From assembly GCA_023264755.1 (NCBI GenBank), contig JAHFVB010000359.1, positions 1 to 5,503 of the forward strand: a DNA stretch of 5,503 nucleotides, written 5' to 3'. The notes below the pieces were generated by a model. It made no database searches. It saw only the letters and a program-made list of their open reading frames with translations, and had not been told where the DNA came from. A program made the position numbers and the translations under genes. Position 1 is the first letter of the stretch. Every line of letters starts with the position of its first letter. The stretch is from Mycobacterium sp. (GTDB lineage Bacteria > Actinomycetota > Actinomycetes > Mycobacteriales > Mycobacteriaceae). Shown here one piece after another: positions 1-5,503 of this stretch.

Positions 1-374
1 AGTTCGCGCCCAGCGCAGTCGATTCCGACTGGGAGCTCGACATCGCCGGGCAGCGCGTGCAGGTCATCCGGCGCAAGGGCATGGGCGGCGTGCTGGAGTT
101 CGGCACCACGGTGCTATCCGCCGCCGACGGCAGCATCGCCGGATTGCTCGGCGCCTCCCCGGGCGCGTCCACGGCGGTCCCGGCCATGCTCGACGTGTTG
201 GAGCGCTGCTTCCCGGACCGCTACCAGGGCTGGCTACCCAAGCTCAAGGAGCTGGTGCCCACCCTGGGGACCGAGTTGTCCAAGGAACCCAAGCTCTTCG
301 AGGAGATCTGGGCCTGGGGTTCCAAGGCGCTCAAGTTGGACCAGGCTCCCACCGCGTTGCCCGCATCCGTGTGA
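1..374 (+). CDS. mqo: Malate:quinone oxidoreductase, C-terminal fragment (5' end outside window)
   Basis: This is the last 123 codons of a gene whose start lies upstream; the frame is open from base 3 and ends at TGA 372-374. Mqo is a peripheral membrane FAD enzyme that oxidises malate to oxaloacetate and passes electrons to the quinone pool, linking the TCA cycle to respiration. The fragment carries the conserved C-terminal Mqo block [20 protein letters not shown] followed by [19 protein letters not shown], which in the family belongs to the FAD-binding C-terminal region. The ending [15 protein letters not shown] also looks like a mycobacterial Mqo terminus. Family members are about 490-500 residues, so roughly three quarters of the protein is missing. 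A GTG at 57 could open a shorter frame, but the family similarity continues upstream of it ([14 protein letters not shown]), so it is an internal codon. The GNAT gene follows after 10 bases with no terminator visible between them. Confidence 0.93.
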   Translation, partial: FAPSAVDSDWELDIAGQRVQVIRRKGMGGVLEFGTTVLSAADGSIAGLLGASPGASTAVPAMLDVLERCFPDRYQGWLPKLKELVPTLGTELSKEPKLFEEIWAWGSKALKLDQAPTALPASV

Positions 375-384
375 AGCCCGCATC

Positions 385-849
385 GTGACGTTCGTGCCGA
401 GGCGCAGCTGGGCCAAGGACCTCGACGCCGCGACGCTCTATGAGCTGCTCAAGCTGCGGGTAGAGGTCTTCGTCGTCGAGCAGGCCACCCCGTACCCGGA
501 GTTGGACGGGCGGGATCTGCTGGCCGAGACGCGGCACTTCTGGTTGGAGGGCGCCGACGGCAAGGTCATCTCGACGCTGCGGTTGATGGAGGAGCATCCC
601 GGTGGCGAGAAGGAGTTTCGCATCGGACGGGTGTGCACCAAGCGATCCGAACGCGGACACGGCCACACCAACCGGCTCATGCAGGCCGCGCTGGCCGAGG
701 TCGGCGACTACCCGTGCCGGATCAACGCCCAGACCTACCTCGAGGAGATGTACGCCAAACATGGATTCGTGCGCGACGGTGAGGAATTCCTCGACGACGG
801 AATCCCACACGTTCCCATGCTGCGCAACCCAGTTGGCGTGATCGGATGA
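385..849 (+). CDS. ElaA-like GNAT family N-acetyltransferase
   Basis: A 154-residue protein of the GNAT fold, closest by eye to E. coli ElaA. Matching blocks are [13 protein letters not shown] with PYPELDGRD (about residues 21-44), RHFWLEG (50-56), the acetyl-CoA loop region [20 protein letters not shown] (79-98), [16 protein letters not shown] (114-129) and the C-terminal [11 protein letters not shown] (137-147), which corresponds to EDGIPHIGM in ElaA. The usual Q/R-x-x-G-x-G/A pyrophosphate loop appears as SERGHG, so the first Q/R position is Ser. GNAT enzymes move an acetyl group from acetyl-CoA to an amine, but the substrate of this subfamily is not known to me. The start is GTG 385, 10 bases after the mqo stop; GTG 394 is a possible alternative, and no strong Shine-Dalgarno is seen for either. 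The stop overlaps the next start as ATGA (846-849), so it is probably cotranscribed and translationally coupled with the chelatase gene. Confidence 0.88.
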   Translation: MTFVPRRSWAKDLDAATLYELLKLRVEVFVVEQATPYPELDGRDLLAETRHFWLEGADGKVISTLRLMEEHPGGEKEFRIGRVCTKRSERGHGHTNRLMQAALAEVGDYPCRINAQTYLEEMYAKHGFVRDGEEFLDDGIPHVPMLRNPVGVIG

Positions 850-2858
850 CGACGGGAAAGGTGACCGGAGGGCAGGAGCGAAGCGACCCGGGAAGTGTGG
901 CCGGAGGGCAGGAGCGAAGCGACCCGGGAAGTGTCACCGGAGGGCAGGAGCGAAGCGACCTGGGAAGTGTGACCGGCTATCCGTTCAGCGCGCTCGTCGG
1001 ACAGGACCAACTGCGGTTGGCGTTGCTGCTGTGCGCGGTGCGCCCCGAGATCGGCGGCGTGCTGATCCGCGGCGAGAAGGGCACCGCGAAGTCCACGGCG
1101 GTGCGCGGGCTGGCGCAGGTGCTGGGCCTGGCGGACGGAACCGATCCGACCGCCAAGCTCGTCGAATTGCCCATCGGGGCCACCGAAGACCGCGTGGTCG
1201 GATCGCTGGATCTGCAGCGGGTACTCCGCGACGGCGAACACGCGTTCTCGCCGGGGCTGTTAGCGCGTGCACACGGTGGCGTGCTGTATGTCGACGAGGT
1301 GAACCTGCTCCACGACCACCTGGTCGACGTCTTGCTCGACGCCGCCGCGATGGGCCGGGTGCACGTCGAACGCGATGGCATCTCGCACAGCCACGAGGCA
1401 CGGTTCACGCTCATCGGCACCATGAATCCGGAAGAAGGCGAGCTGCGCCCCCAGCTGCTCGACAGATTCGGGTTGACCGTGGACGTGATGGCCTCCCGCG
1501 ACGTCGACGTGCGGGTCGAGGTCATTCGCCGCCGCATGGACTTCGAGGCCGATCCCGACGGGTTTGCGCGGAGGTATGCCGACGACGACGCCGCTTTGGC
1601 TCGGCGCATCGCAACGGCGCGTGCCCTGGTCGGCGAGGTGAACTTGCCGGACAACGAGTTACGCCGCATCGCCGCGCTGTGTGCGGCCTTCGACGTGGAC
1701 GGGATGCGCGCAGATCTGGTGGTGGCCCGCACGGCGGTCGCCCATGCGGCGTGGCGGGGCGCCGAGACCGGTGAAGTGCCGGGGCAGCTCACCGTCGTCG
1801 AAGCCGACATCCGCGTCGCCGCCGAATTCGCCCTGCCGCACCGCCGCCGCCGTGATCCGTTCGACGACCCCGGGCTCGACCCCGACCAGCTCGACCAGGC
1901 GCTGGCCCAGGCCGACGACGACCAGCCGCCGGATCCGGAGCCACCTCAGTCGCCCGAGCCTCCCGACGGCGACGGCGGAGGCGCCCCCGACAGTCCGGAT
2001 CGGCCTGTCCCAGGGGGAAATTCGGCCGCGTCGCCTCCCAAGACCAATGCGCCTGCTTCGGCGGCCTTCCGGACCAGGGCGCTGGTGGTGCCCGGGGTGG
2101 GCGACGGCGCGCCGGGCCGGCGGTCCCGCGCACGCAATCGGGCGGGCAAGCCCGTCGCGTCCACCGCGGACCCAGCGACCGGCCATGGCGTGCACGTGTT
2201 CGGGACGCTGCTCGCGGCGGCCGGTCGGCAGCGCCAGCGTGGTCCGCTGACGGTGGCCGTGTCCGACGTCCGCCAGGAGGTCCGGGAGGGCCGTGAGGGC
2301 AATCTGGTGATATTCGTCGTCGACGCGTCGGGATCGATGGCGGCGCGCGATCGCATGTCGGCCGTCGGCGGGGCCACCCTGTCCTTGCTCAGGGACGCCT
2401 ACCAGCGTCGAGACAAGGTCGCGGTCATCACCTTTCGCGGTCAGCAGGCGCAGGTCCTGTTGCCGCCCACCTCGTCGGTGCACATCGCCAGTCGCCGACT
2501 GGCCCGCTTCGACACCGGCGGGAAGACCCCGTTGGCGCAAGGCCTGCTCGCCGCCCGCGACGTCGTCGTGCGCGAGAAGGCCAGGGACCGGGCGCGCCGT
2601 TGCCTGGTCGTCGTGCTCACCGATGGTCGAGCGACGGGCGGGCCGGACCCGCTGGGCCGGACGCGCGCCGCGGCGGCTCGGTTGGTGGCCGAAGGGGCCG
2701 CTGCCGTCGTCGTCGACTGCGAAACGTCGTATCTGCGACTCGGTTTGGCCGAGGAATTGGCGCGCCACCTCGGGGCCCCCGCGGTTCGGCTGGCGCAGCT
2801 TCGGGCCGACGTGCTCAGCCGACTGGTCAAGACCGAGACCGATTCCAACGCAGCGTGA
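846..2858 (+). CDS. Fused ChlI/ChlD-type AAA+ / VWA chelatase subunit (probable cobaltochelatase partner)
   Basis: A 670-residue protein joining the two motor subunits of magnesium/cobalt chelatases. Residues about 45-340 are the AAA+ (ChlI-like) half: [12 protein letters not shown], Walker [10 protein letters not shown] (76-84), Walker [11 protein letters not shown] (146-155) and sensor/arginine-finger block [19 protein letters not shown] (191-209). A Pro- and Asp/Glu-rich linker runs to about residue 405 (for example [19 protein letters not shown]). The VWA (ChlD-like) half carries a MIDAS metal site: DASGS (493-497), the Thr of GGKTPL (561) and LTDG (591-594). Family knowledge: AAA+/VWA subunits drive metal insertion by a large catalytic subunit, ChlH or CobN. 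With cobO and cobB next door, a role in cobalt insertion with CobN is inferred. Walker A has Ala where Gly usually precedes Lys. Residues 6-41 are three copies of a 12-residue repeat ahead of the fold. ATG 846 is chosen for the ATGA overlap; GTG 861, 897 and 969 are in-frame alternatives. Confidence 0.93.
   Translation: MTTGKVTGGQERSDPGSVAGGQERSDPGSVTGGQERSDLGSVTGYPFSALVGQDQLRLALLLCAVRPEIGGVLIRGEKGTAKSTAVRGLAQVLGLADGTDPTAKLVELPIGATEDRVVGSLDLQRVLRDGEHAFSPGLLARAHGGVLYVDEVNLLHDHLVDVLLDAAAMGRVHVERDGISHSHEARFTLIGTMNPEEGELRPQLLDRFGLTVDVMASRDVDVRVEVIRRRMDFEADPDGFARRYADDDAALARRIATARALVGEVNLPDNELRRIAALCAAFDVDGMRADLVVARTAVAHAAWRGAETGEVPGQLTVVEADIRVAAEFALPHRRRRDPFDDPGLDPDQLDQALAQADDDQPPDPEPPQSPEPPDGDGGGAPDSPDRPVPGGNSAASPPKTNAPASAAFRTRALVVPGVGDGAPGRRSRARNRAGKPVASTADPATGHGVHVFGTLLAAAGRQRQRGPLTVAVSDVRQEVREGREGNLVIFVVDASGSMAARDRMSAVGGATLSLLRDAYQRRDKVAVITFRGQQAQVLLPPTSSVHIASRRLARFDTGGKTPLAQGLLAARDVVVREKARDRARRCLVVVLTDGRATGGPDPLGRTRAAAARLVAEGAAAVVVDCETSYLRLGLAEELARHLGAPAVRLAQLRADVLSRLVKTETDSNAA
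861..975 (+). repeat. 36-bp in-frame tandem repeat, about 3.2 copies
   Basis: Three consecutive 36-base units occupy 861-896, 897-932 and 933-968, and the first bases of a fourth (GTGACCGG, 969-976, last base shared by chance) merge into the normal gene sequence. Unit 2 differs from unit 1 at one base and unit 3 at two. Each unit encodes V(T/A)GGQERSD(P/L)GS, and the length is a multiple of three, so the reading frame survives any copy number. Each unit uses GGA twice, CGA and AGT, which are uncommon in the surrounding GC-rich coding sequence; only 8 of 12 third positions in unit 1 are G or C. Each unit also contains GGAGCGAAGCGACC, with the self-pairing heptamer GCGAAGC at 878, 914 and 950. 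The array begins 12 bases after the GNAT stop codon. Its place at an ATGA junction recalls mycobacterial interspersed repetitive units (MIRUs), but the sequence is not one I can name. Confidence 0.95.
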
Positions 2859-2867
2859 GCAACGGGT

Positions 2868-2873
2868 AGGGAG
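2868..2873 (+). promoter_or_regulatory. Ribosome binding site of cobO
   Basis: AGGGAG lies 5 bases before ATG 2879 in the 20-base gap between the chelatase gene and cobO. It is the only clear Shine-Dalgarno-like sequence found ahead of any gene in the window; the other starts overlap or nearly touch the preceding stop and probably rely on translational coupling. It supports ATG 2879 as the cobO start and suggests that cobO initiates independently of the upstream gene. Confidence 0.7.
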
Positions 2874-2878
2874 CTCAG

Positions 2879-3493
2879 ATGCCACAGGGCCAACCGCTAG
2901 CCGTTCCGAACGACGGTCTGACCACGCGCGTCCGTCGCAACGCTCCTTTGCTCGCCGTGCACACCGGGCCGGGCAAGGGCAAGTCCACCGCAGCCTTCGG
3001 CATGGCGTTGCGCGCCTGGAATCAGGGCTTCGACGTCGCGGTCTTCCAGTTCGTCAAGAGCGCGAAGTGGAAGGTGGGGGAGGAGAGCGTATTTCGCGAG
3101 CTGGGCCGGCTGCACGACGAGCAGGGCATCGGCGGGTCGGTGCAATGGCACAAGATGGGCTCTGGCTGGTCGTGGTCGCGCAAGCCCGGCAGCGAGGTCG
3201 ACCACGCGGCCGCGGCCGCCGACGGTTGGGCCGAGATCGCCCGCCGGTTGGCCGCCGAGCGCCACGACTTCTACGTGCTCGACGAGTTCACCTATCCGCT
3301 GAAGTGGGGCTGGGTGGCGGTGGAGGAAGTGGTCGAGGTACTGGTTTCCCGGCCGGGCACCCAGCACGTCGTGATCACCGGGCGCGACGCCCCGCCCCGC
3401 CTGCTCGACGCCGCCGACCTGGTGACCGAGATGACGAAGGTCAAGCACCCGATGGATGCGGGCCGCAAGGGCCAGCGCGGCATCGAATGGTGA
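2879..3493 (+). CDS. cobO: Corrinoid (cob(I)yrinic acid a,c-diamide) adenosyltransferase
   Basis: A 204-residue cytoplasmic enzyme of the CobA/CobO/BtuR family. It transfers the 5'-deoxyadenosyl group of ATP to the reduced cobalt(I) corrin, forming the Co-C bond of adenosylcobalamin precursors. Visible motifs are the P-loop TGPGKGKST (29-37), which in this family binds ATP in an unusual orientation; AVFQFVKSAKWKVGEE (54-69); a Walker-B-like strand FYVLDEFTYPL (131-141); VVITGRDAPPRLLDAADLVTEM (164-185); and the C-terminal KHPMDAGRKGQRGIEW (189-204), a typical family ending. Full length is about 200 residues in relatives, so the gene is complete. A basic N-terminal segment of about 22 residues precedes the first strand, as in mycobacterial CobO. 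The start ATG 2879 has a good ribosome binding site. cobB starts 4 bases after its stop, which implies cotranscription with the corrin-amidating enzyme that acts earlier in the same pathway. Confidence 0.97.
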   Translation: MPQGQPLAVPNDGLTTRVRRNAPLLAVHTGPGKGKSTAAFGMALRAWNQGFDVAVFQFVKSAKWKVGEESVFRELGRLHDEQGIGGSVQWHKMGSGWSWSRKPGSEVDHAAAAADGWAEIARRLAAERHDFYVLDEFTYPLKWGWVAVEEVVEVLVSRPGTQHVVITGRDAPPRLLDAADLVTEMTKVKHPMDAGRKGQRGIEW

Positions 3494-3497
3494 CCGG

Positions 3498-4940
3498 ATG
3501 AGCACCGTGCCCGCCGTCGTCGTCGCCGCCCCCGCCTCCGGTAGTGGCAAGACGACGGTGGCCACGGGGCTGATGGGTGCGCTGCGCAAGGCCGGCCACA
3601 CCGTCGCACCGTTCAAGGTCGGCCCGGACTTCATCGACCCCGGCTATCACGCCCTGGCTACCGGCCGCCCTGGCCGCAACCTCGATCCCGTGCTGGTCGG
3701 CGACGCCCTCGTCGGCCCGCTGTATCGACACGGAAGCGCAGGCGCCGACGTCGCCGTCGTCGAAGGCGTGATGGGGCTCTTCGACGGCCGCATCGACCCC
3801 AATGGGGGTGACTCGGCGCGGGGTTCCACCGCCCACGTCGCCGGGCTGCTAGGTGCCCCGGTCGTGCTCGTCGTCGATGCCCGCGGCCAGAGCCACAGCG
3901 TGGCCGCCCTGCTGCACGGCTTCACCACCTTCGATGCGTCGGTGCGCATCGTCGGCGTCATCCTGAATCGAGTGGGCTCGCCGCGGCATGCCGAGGTGCT
4001 GCGCCAGGCCTGCGAACACGCCGGCGTCCCGGTGCTCGGGGCCATCCCGCGCACCGACGAATTATCGGTTCCCTCACGACATCTCGGGTTGGTAACCGCC
4101 GTCGAACACGGCCTGCGGGCCCAGCAGGCCGTCGCTGCGATGACCGAGCTGGTCGGCCGCCACGTCGACGTCGCCGCCGTCGTCGACGCCGCGGCCGCCC
4201 GCGTCGACGCATTGCCGTGGGACCCTGCCTTCGCCGAACCGGTGGGCGGCGGCGTCACCATCGCACTCGCGGCCGGCAAGGCGTTCAGCTTCGGCTATCC
4301 CGAACACACCGAACTGCTGCACGCCGCCGGCGCCCAGGTCGTCGAATTCGACCCGTTGACCGAGGCGCTCCCGGCGGCCACCGCGGCGGTCGTGCTGCCC
4401 GGTGGCTTCCCCGAGCAGTACGGTCCCGAACTCTCCGCGAACGAGTCCGTACGCCGACAGCTGCGGGCCCTGGCCAGCTCGGGTGCGCCCATACACGCCG
4501 AATGCGCGGGCCTGACGTATCTGGTCGACGACCTCGACGGGCTACCCATGTGCGGGGTGCTGTCGGGTTCGGCGCACTTCACCGACCGGTTGACGCTGGG
4601 GTACCGCGACGCCGTCGCGCCCGTGGACTCGAGCCTGCACCCCGCGGGTTCCCGCGCGGCGGGCCACGAATTCCACCGCACCGCAGTGACCTTCGCGAAA
4701 ACCTACGACGCGGCCTGGGCGTTCCGGGGCGCCGGCTCGGCCCCGGTCGCCGACGGCGCCGTGCAGGGCGGCGTACATGCGGCCTATCTGCACACCCACG
4801 CCGCGGCGCACCCGCAGGCGGCGGCCCGGTTCGTAGCCGCGGCGAGCCGCGCATCGGGCACCACGTCGGGCACCGCATCGGGGACAGCGGCGGCCCACAC
4901 AGCGGAAGCACCGGCCACGACATCTAAGCTCGCCCGGTGA
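3498..4940 (+). CDS. cobB: Hydrogenobyrinic acid a,c-diamide synthase (cobyrinate a,c-diamide synthase)
   Basis: A 480-residue glutamine amidotransferase of the CobB/CbiA family. It amidates the a and c carboxylates of (hydrogeno)cobyrinic acid using ATP and glutamine. The N-terminal ATP-binding domain has the P-loop APASGSGKTTVATGL (11-25), FKVGPDFIDPGYH (39-51) and VVEGVMGLFDG (87-97). The C-terminal class-I-like glutaminase domain has LPGGFPEQY (300-308), nucleophile Cys336 in HAECAGLTYLV, GHEFH (389-393) and the likely catalytic His432 in YLHTH. The frame is open upstream to a GTG at 3456, but that start would overlap cobO by 38 bases and add residues absent from the family; ATG 3498 begins directly at the conserved STVPAVVVAAPASG. 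The last ~30 residues (ASGTTSGTASGT...) are low-complexity Ala/Ser/Thr/Gly outside the domain and make it longer than I recall for relatives (around 450-460). Its TGA overlaps the cysG start as GTGA. Confidence 0.97.
   Translation: MSTVPAVVVAAPASGSGKTTVATGLMGALRKAGHTVAPFKVGPDFIDPGYHALATGRPGRNLDPVLVGDALVGPLYRHGSAGADVAVVEGVMGLFDGRIDPNGGDSARGSTAHVAGLLGAPVVLVVDARGQSHSVAALLHGFTTFDASVRIVGVILNRVGSPRHAEVLRQACEHAGVPVLGAIPRTDELSVPSRHLGLVTAVEHGLRAQQAVAAMTELVGRHVDVAAVVDAAAARVDALPWDPAFAEPVGGGVTIALAAGKAFSFGYPEHTELLHAAGAQVVEFDPLTEALPAATAAVVLPGGFPEQYGPELSANESVRRQLRALASSGAPIHAECAGLTYLVDDLDGLPMCGVLSGSAHFTDRLTLGYRDAVAPVDSSLHPAGSRAAGHEFHRTAVTFAKTYDAAWAFRGAGSAPVADGAVQGGVHAAYLHTHAAAHPQAAARFVAAASRASGTTSGTASGTAAAHTAEAPATTSKLAR
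4854..4889 (+). repeat. 12-bp degenerate tandem repeat in the cobB tail
   Basis: Three units of 12 bases (4854-4865, 4866-4877, 4878-4889) each begin TCGGGCACC or a close variant (TCGGGGACA in the third). They encode the SGT-T/A periodicity of the CobB C-terminal tail. The period keeps the frame, and the array lies beyond the last recognisable glutaminase motif. It is probably a slippage product in a dispensable linker; it shares no sequence with the 36-bp repeat. Confidence 0.7.
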
Positions 4941-5503
4941 GTGACAACGCCTATCTGGTCGGCCTACGCCTGGACGGCAGGAAGGTGGTCGTGGTCGGCG
5001 GGGGCACCGTCGCGCAGCGCCGCCTGCCGTTGCTGCTGGCCAACGGAGCCGACGTCCACGTGATCACCCGGGCGGCCACCCCCGCGGTCGAGGCCTTCGA
5101 CGGAATCACGCTGACCCTGCGGGACTTCCAGGAAGGCGACCTCGACGGCGCCTGGTACGCCATCGCCGCGACCAACGACCCGGACGTCAACGCGGCCATC
5201 GTCGCCGAGGCGGAGCGCAGGCACATCTTCTGCGTGCGGGCCGACATCGCCCGTGACGGTTCGGCCGTCACCCCGGCCTCGTTCGAATACGAGGGGTTGG
5301 CAGTCGGTGTCCTGGCGAGCGGCGAACACCGGCGTTCGGCGGCCATCCGGTCCGCCATCCACGAAGCGCTGCAGCAGGGCACCGTCGCCACCCACGCTCC
5401 GGACGCCGCCGACACCCCGTACCGCGGGGTGGCCCTGGTGGGCGGAGGCCCAGGCGATCCCGAGCTCATCACCGTGCGCGGTCGCCGGATGCTCGCCCAC
5501 GCC
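4937..5503 (+). CDS. cysG: Siroheme synthase / uroporphyrinogen-III C-methyltransferase, N-terminal part (3' end outside window)
   Basis: The frame is open to the window end, giving 189 codons of a protein normally a little over 400 residues in mycobacteria. The N-terminal domain is a precorrin-2 dehydrogenase/ferrochelatase: KVVVVGGGTVAQRRLPLLL (16-34) is the NAD-binding Rossmann start, AWYAIAATNDPDVN (72-85) a family block, and FCVRADIARDGSAVTPASFE (98-117) aligns with the FCNVVD segment of enterobacterial CysG, keeping Asp103. GVALVGGGPGDPELITVRGR (164-183) begins the SUMT methyltransferase domain, which uses S-adenosylmethionine to make precorrin-2 at the branch to siroheme and cobalamin. 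The start is GTG 4937, overlapping the cobB stop as GTGA; GTG 4941 is out of frame. There is no clear Shine-Dalgarno, so coupling to cobB translation is likely. The gene sits beside cobB, in keeping with precorrin-2 supply for B12, though siroheme for sulfite/nitrite reduction is the other expected output. Confidence 0.94.
   Translation, partial: MSDNAYLVGLRLDGRKVVVVGGGTVAQRRLPLLLANGADVHVITRAATPAVEAFDGITLTLRDFQEGDLDGAWYAIAATNDPDVNAAIVAEAERRHIFCVRADIARDGSAVTPASFEYEGLAVGVLASGEHRRSAAIRSAIHEALQQGTVATHAPDAADTPYRGVALVGGGPGDPELITVRGRRMLAHA

Noticed and set aside
846..975. CRISPR array
   Set aside because: The units are contiguous with no unique spacers, are in frame with the gene and number only about three.
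1260..1262. Rare TTA leucine codons (also in the chelatase near 1659 and in cobB near 4063)
   Set aside because: TTA-dependent control by bldA is a Streptomyces feature; a few scattered TTA codons in a mycobacterial-type genome carry no clear meaning.
2859..2878. Cobalamin riboswitch or promoter ahead of cobO
   Set aside because: The gap is only 20 bases, far too short for a B12 riboswitch, and I saw no conserved B12-box element or promoter hexamers. Any such control would lie upstream of the window.
1659..2885. Long antisense open frame (408 codons) opposite the chelatase gene
   Set aside because: It lies entirely opposite a gene with clear family motifs. High GC keeps antisense frames open, and its translation is compositionally biased (Arg/Gly/Pro-rich) with no recognisable motif.
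3456..3497. Upstream GTG start for cobB
   Set aside because: It would overlap cobO by 38 bases and add 14 residues not expected in the family; ATG 3498 begins exactly at the conserved N-terminus.
5223..5290. Loss of catalytic residues in the CysG dehydrogenase domain (VRAD instead of NVVD)
   Set aside because: The aspartate is kept and the same FCVRADI segment is, as I recall, present in mycobacterial CysG, so this is a lineage variant, not evidence of inactivation.

Overview
The window is GC-rich, densely coding and reads on one strand. It looks like a chromosomal segment of a mycobacterium, probably non-tuberculous (Mycobacterium/Mycolicibacterium type). The protein sequences and the gene order (mqo, GNAT, Mg-chelatase-like, cobO, cobB, cysG) match what I recall of the M. 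tuberculosis Rv2852c-Rv2847c block. The genus is inferred from recall; no search was run.

Layout: (1) 1-374, the C-terminal part of malate:quinone oxidoreductase (mqo), cut by the window start. (2) 385-849, an ElaA-like GNAT N-acetyltransferase. (3) 846-2858, a fused ChlI/ChlD-type AAA+ and VWA chelatase subunit; its first ~44 codons include a near-perfect 36-bp tandem repeat (861-975) that does not look like part of the enzyme fold. (4) 2879-3493, cobO, corrinoid adenosyltransferase. (5) 3498-4940, cobB, cobyrinate a,c-diamide synthase. (6) 4937-5503, the N-terminal part of cysG, siroheme synthase / uroporphyrinogen-III methyltransferase, running off the window end. The only non-coding gaps are 10, 20 and 4 bases, and two junctions overlap (ATGA at 846-849, GTGA at 4937-4940). 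The six genes are therefore probably one transcript, with its promoter and terminator outside the window. There is no stretch over 300 bases without a gene, and I saw no tRNA, rRNA, CRISPR, insertion sequence or riboswitch.

How the genes work together: CysG makes precorrin-2 from uroporphyrinogen III. Later in the aerobic B12 pathway CobB amidates hydrogenobyrinic acid at the a and c side chains, a cobaltochelatase inserts cobalt, and after reduction CobO adenosylates the corrin. The chelatase-like gene lies directly beside cobO and cobB. In an organism not expected to make chlorophyll, this suggests it is the ATPase partner of a CobN-type cobaltochelatase encoded elsewhere. mqo (respiratory malate oxidation) and the GNAT gene have no obvious link to B12.

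The most unusual element is the 36-bp tandem repeat at the start of the chelatase gene. It is in frame, sits immediately after an ATGA gene junction, uses codons unlike its surroundings, and carries a GCGAAGC mini-hairpin motif in every copy. It resembles a mycobacterial interspersed repeat that has landed in, or expanded within, a coding sequence.
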